Positions 34,732 to 43,753 of a stretch of 64,000 bases of DNA are shown here, one piece after another. This stretch comes from Saccharomonospora viridis DSM 43017 (GTDB taxonomy: Bacteria > Actinomycetota > Actinomycetes > Mycobacteriales > Pseudonocardiaceae), in NCBI RefSeq assembly GCF_000023865.1, contig NC_013159.1:2010001-2074000 (forward strand), read 5' to 3'. The stretch's first letter is position 1. Each line of letters begins with the position of its first letter. The notes beneath the pieces were generated by a model. That model worked only from the letters and a program-made list of their open reading frames with translations. It was not told the DNA's origin and ran no database searches. Both the position numbers and the translations under genes were made by a program.

Positions 34732-35307
34732 ATGACCGTCAGGCTGCGTTCGGTGAACGTCTTGTTCCCTCCGTGGCCGAAAACCCCGCCCTCGTATGGG
34801 GGCCTGATATTACGCGAATTCCGGGTGGACGACGTTCCGCTGGCGATGGAGCTCGGTGAGGACCCGTACGTTCCGTTGATCGGTTCCTTGCCCGCCCGTC
34901 CGACTCCGTGTCAGGCGTGGGAGTGGGTGGAACGACAACGGCGCCGCTATGACGAGGGGGTGGGGTTCTCCTTCGTGGTGGTCGAGCGGGCCACGGACAC
35001 GGCGGTCGGCACGATCGGTCTGTGGTTACGGGAGTTGTCCTATGGTCGTGCTTCGGTCGGCTATTCGGTGGCGCCCCGTCACCGGGGTCGCGGTATCGCC
35101 GGCGGGGCGCTTGGGGCGGTGACCGCGTTCGCGTGGACCATTCCGGGGCTGCATCGCATACAGGCCTACATCGAGCCGTGGAACCACGCCTCCCGCCGGG
35201 CGGCGGAGAACGCCGGTTACCGGCGGGAGGGCTTGTTACGTGGTCATCAGCGGATCGGTGGCACGTACCGGGACATGCTGCTGTATGCGACGGTGCGTTC
35301 GCGGTGA
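34732..35307 (+). CDS. GNAT N-acetyltransferase (RimJ/RimL-like)
   Basis: The 191-residue acetyl-CoA-dependent transferase has an N-terminal LILREFRVDDVPLAMEL, the acetyl-CoA loop region VGYSVAPRHRGRGIAGGALGAV, and the RimJ/L C-terminus IQAYIEPWNHASRRAAENAGYRREGLLRGHQRIGGTYRDMLLYA. RimJ/RimL-type enzymes acetylate protein N-termini or small amines; the substrate is unknown. ATG 34732 has AGGGAG directly abutting, which is too close to be ideal; TTG 34717 and GTG 34756 are alternatives. It is convergent with catC, 34 bases away. Confidence 0.82.
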   Translation: MTVRLRSVNVLFPPWPKTPPSYGGLILREFRVDDVPLAMELGEDPYVPLIGSLPARPTPCQAWEWVERQRRRYDEGVGFSFVVVERATDTAVGTIGLWLRELSYGRASVGYSVAPRHRGRGIAGGALGAVTAFAWTIPGLHRIQAYIEPWNHASRRAAENAGYRREGLLRGHQRIGGTYRDMLLYATVRSR

Positions 35308-35341
35308 CCTGCGCTTCGGCGGTCTTCCCCGCTCGGCCGGT

Positions 35342-35629
35342 TCAGCCGACACCGGCGATTTTGGACGGGTGTGTGGCCAGTGGGGTGACCTTGATGGTCA
35401 TGTACGGAAACAGGGGGAGTCCGGACAGCAGGGCGTGCAGTTCGTCGGTGGAGTCGACGTCGAAGATGGAGATGTTGGAGTACTCACCCACGATGCGCCA
35501 CAGGTGTGGCCACTTTCCCTCACGCTGCAGCCGTTGGCTGTATTCCTTCTCGCGCGCCACGATGTCGGCGCGGATGTGGGGGTCGAGGTCGTGGGGAAGG
35601 TGCACGTCCATGCGAACGTGGAACAACAT
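35342..35629 (-). CDS. catC: Muconolactone delta-isomerase
   Basis: CatC converts muconolactone to 3-oxoadipate enol-lactone in the catechol branch of the beta-ketoadipate pathway. The 95-residue length is exactly that of the family, and MLFHVRMDVHLPHDLDP, REKEYSQRLQREGKWPHLWRIVGEYSNISIFDV and LPLFPYMTIKVTPLATHPS are its conserved blocks. It is decameric in characterised members. It is the last gene of the minus-strand catB-catA-catC group, 43 bases after catA. Because catB is truncated, its substrate may not be produced by this cluster. Confidence 0.93.
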   Translation of the reverse strand: MLFHVRMDVHLPHDLDPHIRADIVAREKEYSQRLQREGKWPHLWRIVGEYSNISIFDVDSTDELHALLSGLPLFPYMTIKVTPLATHPSKIAGVG

Positions 35630-35672
35630 GGGTGAGTACTCCTGGTCTTCGGCTGAGGTGGTGAGGACGGCT

Positions 35673-36536
35673 TCAGTCCCGTACGGGGTCGAGGACGAAG
35701 TCGTAGTGGACGATGTCGCCGTCCCCGTCGGGGGCGGGGCGGGGGTTGAGCATCAACTCCGGTTTCACCGCTGAGGCGATGTCGTCGTCGTTGTGTTCGT
35801 CGCCGGGGAAGTACAGCTGGGCGGTCAACAGTTCGTGTCCGGGGGCGGACACTTTGACGTGGAGGTGTGCCGGCCGCCAGGCGTGCCATCCGGCGGCAGC
35901 GATGAGTTTGCCGCAGGCTCCGTCGGTGGGGATTTGGTAGGGGGCGGGCCGGATGGTGCGGATTTCGAATCGGCCCTCGCTGTCGACGGAGAAGGTGCCG
36001 CGCAGGTTCCAGTCGGGGATGCCGGGTGCGAACTGGGAGTAGAGGCCGTCGGCGTCGGCTTGCCACAGTTCGACCGTGGCGTGTTCCAGGGCGTGGCCGT
36101 CGGTGGAGGTGACGCGTCCTCGCCACCGGAGTGGCGTTCCGGCTTCGTTCTGGCGCATGGGTACGGCGCCGTGGGAGCCGCGGTGTGGTGCCCCGGGGAC
36201 GTAGTAGGGGCCTTCGATGGAGCCTTTGTTGCCCTGTCGGTGTTCGGTGGCGACCTCTTCCACGACGTGTTCGACCCAGACGTCGAGGAAGAGGGGCCAT
36301 TCGCCGGTTTCGCCGACGCTGATCAGCCATGCCTTGAGGGCGTTGTATTCGTCGTAGGTGACTTTGTGTTTGCGGATGGTGTTGTGGACGGCGTCGAGGA
36401 CTTCGCGGGCGAGGAGGTCGACGCGTTCCTTGGGGGTGTTGACCGGGTGTGTCGATTTGTCGGTCTTGAATCGTTGGGTCGCGTTGGCGCCGGATTCGGC
36501 GGCGGGAGGTGCGGGGGCGTGGGGTGTGGTGGTCAT
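35673..36536 (-). CDS. catA: Catechol 1,2-dioxygenase
   Basis: CatA cleaves catechol between its hydroxyls to cis,cis-muconate. The 287-residue protein has the intradiol Fe(III) ligands in place: Tyr166 (DADGLYSQF), Tyr200 (RPAPYQIPTDG), His224 and His226 (WRPAHLHVKV). GPYYVPGAPHRG opens the beta domain, and the N-terminal helical linker domain is complete. Start 36536 is fixed by AAGGAGG upstream. It lies 32 bases downstream of the catB remnant and is itself intact. Confidence 0.94.
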   Translation of the reverse strand: MTTTPHAPAPPAAESGANATQRFKTDKSTHPVNTPKERVDLLAREVLDAVHNTIRKHKVTYDEYNALKAWLISVGETGEWPLFLDVWVEHVVEEVATEHRQGNKGSIEGPYYVPGAPHRGSHGAVPMRQNEAGTPLRWRGRVTSTDGHALEHATVELWQADADGLYSQFAPGIPDWNLRGTFSVDSEGRFEIRTIRPAPYQIPTDGACGKLIAAAGWHAWRPAHLHVKVSAPGHELLTAQLYFPGDEHNDDDIASAVKPELMLNPRPAPDGDGDIVHYDFVLDPVRD

Positions 36537-36568
36537 GGGATCCTCCTTGATTCCACGGGGGTTGGTTT

Positions 36569-37525
36569 TCAGGTGTCCTGCCGGTAGTGGCGGAGCTTGT
36601 CGGGGTCGATGTCGGCGCCGATGCCGGGTCCGGGGCGGATGGTGAGTTCGCCGTTTTGGATGTGTAGTGGTTCGGTGAGCAGGTCGTCGCTCATGTCGAG
36701 GAAGTTGGACAGTTCTCCTGCCCTGTGGGAGGTGAGTCGGTATGCTGATCCGAACACGACGGTGCACAGTGAACCGATTTGTCCGTCGATTTGGTTTCCC
36801 ATCACCACTTCCAGGCCGAGTCCTTCGGCCAGGTGGTGTACTCGTTGGGATGTGGTGAAGCCGGTCCGGGCGACTTTGATGCTGATGGCGGTGGCGGATC
36901 CGCCCAGGATCTCGCGGGTGACGTCGGCTGGGGTGACGGCGGATTCGTCGGCGATGAAGGGGACGTCGAGTTGGGATACCAGCCATCGGCGGCCGAGTAC
37001 GTCGTCGGCGGGGCACAGTTCTTCGGCGAAGAGGAGTCCGAGTTCGGCCATTTCCTTCATCGCGGCGGCGGATTCTGCGGCTGTCCAGCCTCGGTTGCCG
37101 TCGACGTACAGGTCGATGTCGTCGCCGAGTGCTTCGCGCAGTGCGCGTACCACGGCGATGTCGAGGTGGATCGGTCGGCGGCCCACTTTCACTTTGAAGG
37201 TGGTGATGCCGTGGTGGTCGCGCATGCGTTGTGCTTCGTCGACCATGGCGGCGGGTTCGTCGAAGCCGAGCATGTGGCAGACGCGCATGCGGTCGGTGTA
37301 GCCGCCGAGGAGTTCGGTCACCGGGAGGTCGAGGGTGCGTCCGAGGGCGTCCCAGAGGGCCATGTCGAGGGCGGCTTTGGCGGTGGGGTTGCCGACGGTG
37401 CGGGAGAGGTTGTTGAGGATGGTTTCTCGTTGTAGCAGGCTCAGCCCGATGAGGTGGGGGGCGAAGATTTTGTCGATCACGGCGATGATCCCGGCTTGGG
37501 TCTCGCCGTAGGTGAAGGGGCGTGG
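36569..37525 (-). pseudogene. catB: 5'-truncated muconate cycloisomerase
   Basis: Muconate cycloisomerase of the enolase superfamily makes muconolactone from cis,cis-muconate. Recognisable sequence begins at the codons for PRPFTYGETQAGII near 37525 and runs to the normal C-terminus, about 318 residues against a usual 370. The catalytic lysines (FKVKVG, SIKVARTG) and metal ligands (YVDGNRGW, FAEELCP, IADES) remain, but about the first 55 residues, the start of the capping domain, are gone. GTG at 37480 is the first start and has no ribosome site. Immediately upstream, on the opposite strand, is the 3' end of benC. It is almost certainly inactive. Confidence 0.82.
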
Positions 37526-38850
37526 GGCAGCGCATCGCCGAGCTGGGGGTCGAACCAGCCGGTTTCTACTACGAGAAGTTCACCCCCTCCGGCACGGCTG
37601 CCGCACGATCAGACGAGGCCGAGTCCGTATCCGCGGTGTCGGAGCAGGTCGCGAGCACGGCGGAGGCGGCAGTCGATGCGACCGGATCCGGCGATGTGGG
37701 GGCGTTTGCCGTCGCTTCGGTGGTGGAGCTGGGAACCGAGGGCCGCAGCGTGGTGGGACAGGACGTGTTCCCACCCGTGCCGGTGCGCCCGTCCAGGCAG
37801 GTGGTGGTCTATTCGGCGCGGGAGGAGACCGCGACCGCGCGCACCATCGTCGGACAAACCCTCTGGCCGGCACGGGACGGTGTCGGGGAGGGCGGTGCCA
37901 TGCCGGGCCCGGGCGGGACGCTTCTGCCCGCTTTGGATTCCCGGGGTATCGCCGGACAGTCGATGTTCCCCGCGGCCGAGGACCTCACCCCCCTGGTGGC
38001 CTCCCCGTCGGTCCCCTCGAGGGGGGCTGAGCACCGCTTGCAGCGGGAACCCGCCGCCCCGGCGTTGATCACCCCGGGCCGGTTCGCGGGCAAGGTGGTG
38101 CTGGTGACCGGTGCGGCGCAGGGGATCGGGGAACGGACGGCCCGGCGGATCAGTGCTGAGGGCGGCACCGTCGTGCTCGCCGATCGAGCCGAGCTGGTGA
38201 CCGAACTCGCCGACGAACTGACCGCGTCCGGATGCGACGTTGTCGCGGTCACCGCCGATCTGGAGACCTGGGACGGCGCGCGGACGGTGGTGGACCAGGC
38301 GGTGGCCCGCTACGGGCGCGTCGACGTCGCCGTGCACACCGTCGGCGGGACGATCTGGGCCAAACCGTTCGAACACTACAGCCCGGAGGAGGTGCGGCGG
38401 GAGATCGACCGCTCGCTCTACCCCACGTTGTGGTGTTGCCGCGCCGTGCTGCCCACCATGATCGAACAAGGGGGCGGGACGATCGTCAACGTCTCTTCGG
38501 TCGCCACCCGGGGGATCCATCGCGTGCCGTACGCTGCCGCGAAGGGCGGGGTCAACGCGATCACCTCGGCGTTGGCGTGGGAAGCGGCGCCGCACGGCAT
38601 CCGGGTCGTGGCGACCGCGCCCGGCGGCACCGAGGCACCACCGCGACGTATCCCGCGCGGCCCCGAGCCCCGGTCGGAGCAGGAAAAGGCGTGGTACCAG
38701 GCCGTCGTTGACCAGACCACCGCCTCGTCACTGCTGAAACGCTACGGCACCTTGGACGAACAAGCGGCTGCCATCGCGTTTCTGGCCTCCGACGAGGCGT
38801 CCTACATCACCGCCACGGTGTTGCCGGTGGCCGGGGGAGATCTGGGCTGA
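37522..38850 (+). CDS. benD: 3' end of benC fused through a repeat linker to benD
   Basis: The frame opens with QRIAELGVEPAGFYYEKFTPSG, the C-terminal end of the benzoate dioxygenase reductase BenC; the rest of BenC is missing. About 150 residues of linker follow, with three degenerate repeats (RSVVGQDVFPP, RTIVGQTLWPA, RGIAGQSMFPA). From about residue 190 comes a complete short-chain dehydrogenase with TGAAQGIG, NVSSVATRG and the catalytic YAAAK, matching BenD, which oxidises benzoate cis-diol to catechol. No separate benD start is visible, so the parent gene probably encoded a BenC-BenD fusion. The GTG at 37522 has a badly spaced ribosome site. Confidence 0.72.
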   Translation: MGQRIAELGVEPAGFYYEKFTPSGTAAARSDEAESVSAVSEQVASTAEAAVDATGSGDVGAFAVASVVELGTEGRSVVGQDVFPPVPVRPSRQVVVYSAREETATARTIVGQTLWPARDGVGEGGAMPGPGGTLLPALDSRGIAGQSMFPAAEDLTPLVASPSVPSRGAEHRLQREPAAPALITPGRFAGKVVLVTGAAQGIGERTARRISAEGGTVVLADRAELVTELADELTASGCDVVAVTADLETWDGARTVVDQAVARYGRVDVAVHTVGGTIWAKPFEHYSPEEVRREIDRSLYPTLWCCRAVLPTMIEQGGGTIVNVSSVATRGIHRVPYAAAKGGVNAITSALAWEAAPHGIRVVATAPGGTEAPPRRIPRGPEPRSEQEKAWYQAVVDQTTASSLLKRYGTLDEQAAAIAFLASDEASYITATVLPVAGGDLG

Positions 38851-38880
38851 CGGCCGGCGCCTCCCGGCTACCGTGGCCGT

Positions 38881-41565
38881 GTGACGGAGCGGTCTTCGAC
38901 GTTGATCGGCCGTGACACCGTGCTCGCCGAGCTTCGGGATCAGGCGCGGCGGGTCGGGGAGCACGGGTCACGGTTCCTGCTGCTCACCGGCGTGTCGGGC
39001 TGTGGTCGTACGGCGCTGGTGGAACGGTTCGCCGCCCACCACGACGGGCCCGTGCTCCGCGCGGTGGGCGCGTCCTGGGAAACCACCCGCGACTACGGAA
39101 TCATCGACCAGTTGGCGCCGGGTGCGGTGGATGTATCCGACCCCGTGGCCGCGGCCGAACGGTTCGCCCGGCACCTCGCCGGCCTGGCCGGCACGGTGTT
39201 GGTGGTCGTGGACGACGCCCACTGGGCCGATGAGGCCTCGCTGCAGACCCTGGCCTCCACGGTGCGGCACCATCCCCGGCTGCGGTTGTTGGTGGTGGCC
39301 ACCGCGGTGGAGGGCGACACGCGGGTTCCCGCCGGGATCGGGGCTTTGCTGCGGCGGATCGCCACCGTGGAGATCCCGGTCGAACCCCTCACCGCGGCCG
39401 AGGTCGCCGCTGTGGCCGCGTCCTTCGGGATCGTCCTGTCCCCACCGGTGGCCGACACGCTCTGCCGACACACCGGTGGTCGGGTCCGGTATGTGCGGGA
39501 GTTGTTGCGTGAGGTACCGCGACGAACATGGTCTCGGTTCGATCCCGTCCTGCCCGCGCCGGCGGCTGTGTCGGCCCGGGTCCGCGACCTGCTGGCGGAC
39601 TGTTCGGATGCGGCGCGCCGTTTCGTGGGCGCGGTCGCCGTGTTGGGTCCTGCTGCGGCGGTGCGGGAAGCCGCCGCGCTGGCCGAATTGGGCGACGAGG
39701 AGGTCCTCGATGCCGTGGACGAGGCCTGCACCGCCGGGCTTGTGGTGCTCACCGCGCACGGGCCGGCCGAGATCTCCCCGGCCGATTCCCTGGTGCGCGC
39801 GGCCGTGTTGGAGATCATGGGGCCGGCGGCGGCCGCCCGAGCGTACCGGCGCGCGGCCGACCTCGTCGACGATCGGGTTCGACGGTTGCGCCTGTTGGTG
39901 GCCGCTTCGTTCGCACCCGACCAGGAGCTGGCGGACCGGCTCGACGCGGTGGCCGCCGAACGCGCCGCCGAAGGCGCGTGGGCTGAGGCCGCCTCGCTGT
40001 TCACCGATGCGAGCCGGTTGACCGAGGATCGGCTGCTGCGCGAACGCAGGCTCACCCGCGCGGTGGACGCGTTGATCGGCTCCGGCGACGCGTTCGGTGC
40101 CGCGGCCTTGGTGCCCGAGGTCGAAAGCCTGCGGGAGACACCGTTGCGTAACGCCGTGCTCGGCTACTTGGCGATCGTGCGTGGCCGGGCCGCGGAGGCC
40201 GAAGCGCGGCTTGACCGTGCCTGGGAGTTGGTCAATGTCGACCGTGATCCGGACGTCGCCGCGTTGATCTGTCAACGCCATGTCCTGCACGCGTTGGTGC
40301 GGTGTCGTCCTGATGAGCTGGTGGCCTGGGCCGACCGGGCGGTCACACTGGCCGGTCCCGACGCCCCGGCCGGGATCGAGGCGGCGGCCATCCGCGGGCT
40401 GGGACTGGCCGCCCGTGGCCGGGTGGAACAGGCCAAAGCCGCCTACGCCACGCTGGCCGACCGTGTGCGCCACGGGGCCCAGGCGCAGCGTGTGCTCATG
40501 GGACGTGGATGGCTCGATCTCACGCTCGACCAGGTCGACGATGCCCGGGCGGCGTTGGAGACCGCGGTTCCGACGACCTTCTCCGGAGGGTCCACCCGTA
40601 TCTCGCTGTGGGCACGCGCATGGCTGGCCCGGGCCCAGTTCCTCGCCGGGGAATGGGACGACTCCCTGCGCACGGTGGCCGAGGCGGCGACACTGCTCGA
40701 CCGCACGGGCATCGTGCTGGCCGGTCCCCTGCTGCACTGGACCGGAGCCACGATCCACGCGCTACGTGGCCAGTGGCGGCAAGCCGAACGACAACTCCGT
40801 CGCATCGACGCTGTGCCCCAGGAGTATGAGCTCATGCGCCTGTGCGCGTGTCTGGCCCGAGCCCAGATCGCCGAGGCCCGCGCCGATGCGGCCGGTGTGC
40901 TGCGGGCGTTACGACCCTTGGCGCAAGGCTGGATCACCACCCACCTCGACGACACCGGCTCGTGGCCGTGGGCCGACCTTTACGCACACGCTTTGGTGCA
41001 GCAGAACCGCTACACCGAGGCCGACGAATTCCTCACCCGGCGGGAAAACCGCGTGGGACTGCGCCACAGCCGCTCCGAACGGGCACGCTTGGCCGCCGCG
41101 CGCGGCAGGCTGCTCGGCGCCCAAGGTGACCTCGACCGCGCCATAAACGCCTTCGACCGGGCGTTGACGTTGTTGGCGGACCTGCCCCTGCGCTACGACC
41201 AGGCCCGGGTCAACTTCGCCTACGGACAGACGCTGCGACGCGCGGGCAAACGACGTGACGCCGACGTGGCGTTGTCCACGGCGCGCGAGTTGTTCGCGGG
41301 ACTCGGCGCGGCCACCTACGTGTCCCGCTGCGACCGCGAACTCAAAGCGGGAGGCCAACCCGGGGCGCGCGCCGACACCGAACTCACCCCGCAGGAACAG
41401 GCCGTCTCCCAGTTGGTGGCGCGGGGGCTGTCGAACCGGGAAGTGGCCGCCGAACTGTATGTGTCGACGAAAACGGTGCAATACCACCTGACCCGCATCT
41501 ACGCCAAGCTGGGCATCCGTTCCCGCGCGGAACTCGCCGCGCTGTGGGGGCGAGCAGGACTCTGA
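38881..41565 (+). CDS. LuxR-family LAL regulator, BenR-like
   Basis: The 894-residue regulator has an N-terminal AAA/STAND ATPase-like part with Walker A GVSGCGRTALV at residues 37-47, where the invariant Lys is Arg43, and Walker B VLVVVDDAHWAD near residue 112. A long helical TPR-like middle follows, then a LuxR helix-turn-helix at about residues 832-885 (LTPQEQAVSQLVARGLSNREVAAELYVSTKTVQYHL). In Corynebacterium a LuxR-type BenR beside benABCD activates benzoate degradation; position 30 bases after benD suggests the same role. Its main targets benA-C are missing here. It starts with GTG. Confidence 0.85.
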   Translation: MTERSSTLIGRDTVLAELRDQARRVGEHGSRFLLLTGVSGCGRTALVERFAAHHDGPVLRAVGASWETTRDYGIIDQLAPGAVDVSDPVAAAERFARHLAGLAGTVLVVVDDAHWADEASLQTLASTVRHHPRLRLLVVATAVEGDTRVPAGIGALLRRIATVEIPVEPLTAAEVAAVAASFGIVLSPPVADTLCRHTGGRVRYVRELLREVPRRTWSRFDPVLPAPAAVSARVRDLLADCSDAARRFVGAVAVLGPAAAVREAAALAELGDEEVLDAVDEACTAGLVVLTAHGPAEISPADSLVRAAVLEIMGPAAAARAYRRAADLVDDRVRRLRLLVAASFAPDQELADRLDAVAAERAAEGAWAEAASLFTDASRLTEDRLLRERRLTRAVDALIGSGDAFGAAALVPEVESLRETPLRNAVLGYLAIVRGRAAEAEARLDRAWELVNVDRDPDVAALICQRHVLHALVRCRPDELVAWADRAVTLAGPDAPAGIEAAAIRGLGLAARGRVEQAKAAYATLADRVRHGAQAQRVLMGRGWLDLTLDQVDDARAALETAVPTTFSGGSTRISLWARAWLARAQFLAGEWDDSLRTVAEAATLLDRTGIVLAGPLLHWTGATIHALRGQWRQAERQLRRIDAVPQEYELMRLCACLARAQIAEARADAAGVLRALRPLAQGWITTHLDDTGSWPWADLYAHALVQQNRYTEADEFLTRRENRVGLRHSRSERARLAAARGRLLGAQGDLDRAINAFDRALTLLADLPLRYDQARVNFAYGQTLRRAGKRRDADVALSTARELFAGLGAATYVSRCDRELKAGGQPGARADTELTPQEQAVSQLVARGLSNREVAAELYVSTKTVQYHLTRIYAKLGIRSRAELAALWGRAGL

Positions 41566-41867
41566 CCACAAGCCCCGACAGCCCCCTTCCCCGAAGGGGA
41601 CATCCCCGCTTGAGGGGGGTCGGATCCGGTCGTGTGATCGGTCGGCGAGGGGGTCATCGCTGCCGTACGGACACGGTGGTGAGGTTGTCTTCCTGCCGTG
41701 AACACCGGAACGGCTACCCGCCACGCACGGATTGGTGATCCGGTGCGTCGGTGAGCCCGCGGCGGGCGCGGTGGCGCTCGCGTTCAACGCGTGGCCTTCC
41801 CTTGATGAGGTTGCGCATCTGCCACGTCATCAACCCACGCATGAACGAGAGCGACGAGGAGTCCCGT
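41566..41867. other. Gene-free stretch with a short hairpin
   Basis: CCCCTTC (41583-41589) and GAAGGGG (41593-41599) form a seven-pair hairpin 18 bases after the regulator's stop and may terminate it. Otherwise nothing is seen up to the VOC gene. Confidence 0.45.
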
Positions 41868-42242
41868 ATGGCCGTCACCTTCAACCACACCATCATCGCC
41901 GCCAAGGACCGGGTGGAATCGGCGCGCTTTTATTGCGAGCCGTTCGAACTCGACGAAGCACCGTCTTGGGGGTTGTTCACCAACGGCCAACTCGACGGAG
42001 GAGTGCTGTTGCAGTTCGCCGAACCACCGGTGGACAGCCAAATGCGGCACTACGCCTTTTTGGTCGACGACGAGCTGTTCGACCGGGCCTACCGCCGACT
42101 GTGTGAACGCGGTATCGAGCATTGGGCCGACCCGCAGCTGACCAGACCCGGCCGGATCAATACCGAACACGGCGGTCGCGGCGTGTGTTTCAGGGATCCC
42201 GCAGGCCACGCCCTGGAAATGATCACCCGGCCGTACCTGTAG
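41868..42242 (+). CDS. VOC (glyoxalase/dioxygenase) family protein
   Basis: This 124-residue VOC-fold protein begins VTFNHTIIAAKDRVESARFYCEPFEL and ends FRDPAGHALEMITRPYL, the paired beta-alpha-beta modules of the family. A His in the first strand and a Glu in the last (LEMI) are usual metal ligands and both are present. It may be an extradiol-type or glyoxalase-like enzyme; the substrate is unknown. ATG 41868 has GAGGAG seven bases upstream. It is convergent with the Imm5-like gene 14 bases on. Confidence 0.8.
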   Translation: MAVTFNHTIIAAKDRVESARFYCEPFELDEAPSWGLFTNGQLDGGVLLQFAEPPVDSQMRHYAFLVDDELFDRAYRRLCERGIEHWADPQLTRPGRINTEHGGRGVCFRDPAGHALEMITRPYL

Positions 42243-42256
42243 TGCCCCGGGCCGGG

Positions 42257-42805
42257 TCACGGTTGCCGTAATGCCGTGTCCAAGGTCCGCGCCAGCGCCC
42301 CCATGCGGCCGCGGCCGGACGGGGCGATGGGGTAGCGGGCCAAAACGTCCACCACCGTGGCAGTGGCCAGTTTCCGGGTCTGTTCGAGATAGGCGATGCC
42401 GGCGTCCGGGTCACCGGCATCGAGTTCGAAGGCGTAGGCGGCGTGGGCGGCTGAGCCGAGGATGTGCAGCACCTGCGTCGCTTTCGCCAACGGATGAAGG
42501 AACGCGGCACCGGCCGCGGCGACGGCCGCGCGTGCGGCTTCGCCCGCCGCGAGCCGCCCTTGATCGCGGGCCTGCTGGTAGGCCCGTTGCGCCGCCCACG
42601 CGCCGTCCCGGAGCTTTTTGGTCCGGGCGGCTCCTTCCGCGAACCGTCGTGCCGCCTCGATCGCGATGTGGGGGCGTCGATCATCGGGCCTGGCGCGTTC
42701 GAAGAGCACCAAAGCGGGCTCGGCGCAGGCCACGGCATAGCCCGTGACGGCGCGCAGCTCGGCCATGTTGAGCTCGATCGTCGGTTTTCGTTCGGCCACG
42801 GCCAT
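42257..42805 (-). CDS. Imm5-like helical protein
   Basis: The 182-residue alanine-rich helical protein resembles the putative immunity protein family Imm5, with RRFAEGAARTKKLRDGAWAAQRAYQQARDQGRLAAGEAARAAVAAAGAAFLHPLAKATQVLHILGSAAHAAYAF. Imm5 members were named by association with polymorphic toxins, but many occur alone in actinobacteria with no proven role, and no toxin gene is adjacent here. It follows the TetR gene by 32 bases on the same strand and could be co-transcribed. The start has no clear ribosome site. Confidence 0.65.
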   Translation of the reverse strand: MAVAERKPTIELNMAELRAVTGYAVACAEPALVLFERARPDDRRPHIAIEAARRFAEGAARTKKLRDGAWAAQRAYQQARDQGRLAAGEAARAAVAAAGAAFLHPLAKATQVLHILGSAAHAAYAFELDAGDPDAGIAYLEQTRKLATATVVDVLARYPIAPSGRGRMGALARTLDTALRQP

Positions 42806-42837
42806 GACCGTAGCGGCAGCGGAGGGGGCCGCCGCGC

Positions 42838-43545
42838 TCAACGGGACGGTGGGGCGGTGTCCGTCGTGGCGTGGGTGAGCAGTCCGTCGACGAGGGCGCG
42901 AAGACCTTGAGGGTAGGTGTCGCGTCGGGCGAGGGTGGGCCAGCGGGTGCCGATGGCGGCCAGGTGCGGTAGTCGGGTGGAGTCGCGATCGCCGAAGCGC
43001 AGTTCCCGCCGGTCGAGGAGTTTGTCGCGATCGATGTGCTGGTGATCGGCGGTGCGTGCGCGGACGAGGAGCTCGCCGACGGTGTAGTACCAGATGTTGC
43101 GGAAGACGTCGACGGCTTGTTCGAGTGTGCAGCCGTGGGCGACGGCGCCCGCCACGATCGTCTCCACATGCCACAAGGCGGTGTCGCCGAGGCGGCCGAG
43201 GAACCCGTCCACCGTCAACACCTCCGCGGCCCAGGGAAGTTCCGCAAGGGCGTCGTGGAGCGCGGTGGCGGCCACGACGATGCGTTCTCGGGGGTCGTTC
43301 GGCAGTTCGGGACGCGGTATTCGTTCGGCGTGGTCGGTGATCAGCAGGACCATGAGGTCTTCTTTGTCCCGCACGTGGTGGTACAGGGTCGTGGTCCCGA
43401 TCCCGAGCTCGGCGGCCAGTCGGCGGAGGGTCAGTTTCTCCCAGCCGTCGCGGTCGATGAGTCGGCGCGCGGCCGTCATGATCTGGGTGCGGGAGGTGAC
43501 CGGAGGGCGTCCGGTCCGTGGTCGGGTGGTGCGGGGCGAGGGCAT
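42838..43545 (-). CDS. TetR family regulator (TetR_C type)
   Basis: The 235-residue protein has an N-terminal HTH (QIMTAARRLIDRDGWEKLTLRRLAAELGIGTTTLYHHVRDKEDLMVLL) and a longer C-terminal domain of the tetracycline-repressor type. It is divergent from a membrane-protein operon; the perfect palindrome GAACATGTTC at 43607-43616 between them is a candidate operator. The start MPSPRTT at 43545 is chosen over an upstream in-frame start at 43596 because the extra residues look like non-coding sequence. Confidence 0.84.
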   Translation of the reverse strand: MPSPRTTRPRTGRPPVTSRTQIMTAARRLIDRDGWEKLTLRRLAAELGIGTTTLYHHVRDKEDLMVLLITDHAERIPRPELPNDPRERIVVAATALHDALAELPWAAEVLTVDGFLGRLGDTALWHVETIVAGAVAHGCTLEQAVDVFRNIWYYTVGELLVRARTADHQHIDRDKLLDRRELRFGDRDSTRLPHLAAIGTRWPTLARRDTYPQGLRALVDGLLTHATTDTAPPSR

Positions 43546-43606
43546 GCGCTCATTCTGCCTGTCGTCGTGTTTCGCCTTCCCACCGTTTCCACACATGCTA
43601 CTTTAG

Positions 43607-43616
43607 GAACATGTTC
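43607..43616. promoter_or_regulatory. GAACATGTTC palindrome
   Basis: A perfect 10-bp palindrome sits 61 bases upstream of the TetR start and 137 bases before the divergent membrane-protein gene. It is a candidate binding site for that regulator. Confidence 0.4.
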
Positions 43617-43753
43617 GAAAAGTTGGTGTCCCGCACTCACGTCGATCGCGGCGGGTGGCGCTCTCCCGCGCCGCGCCGACTGTTCCACCCCACGCCGGGG
43701 CGGCGATCCGGCCGATGAATCACCACCCAACCTCCCGGAAAGGACGCGCTCCG

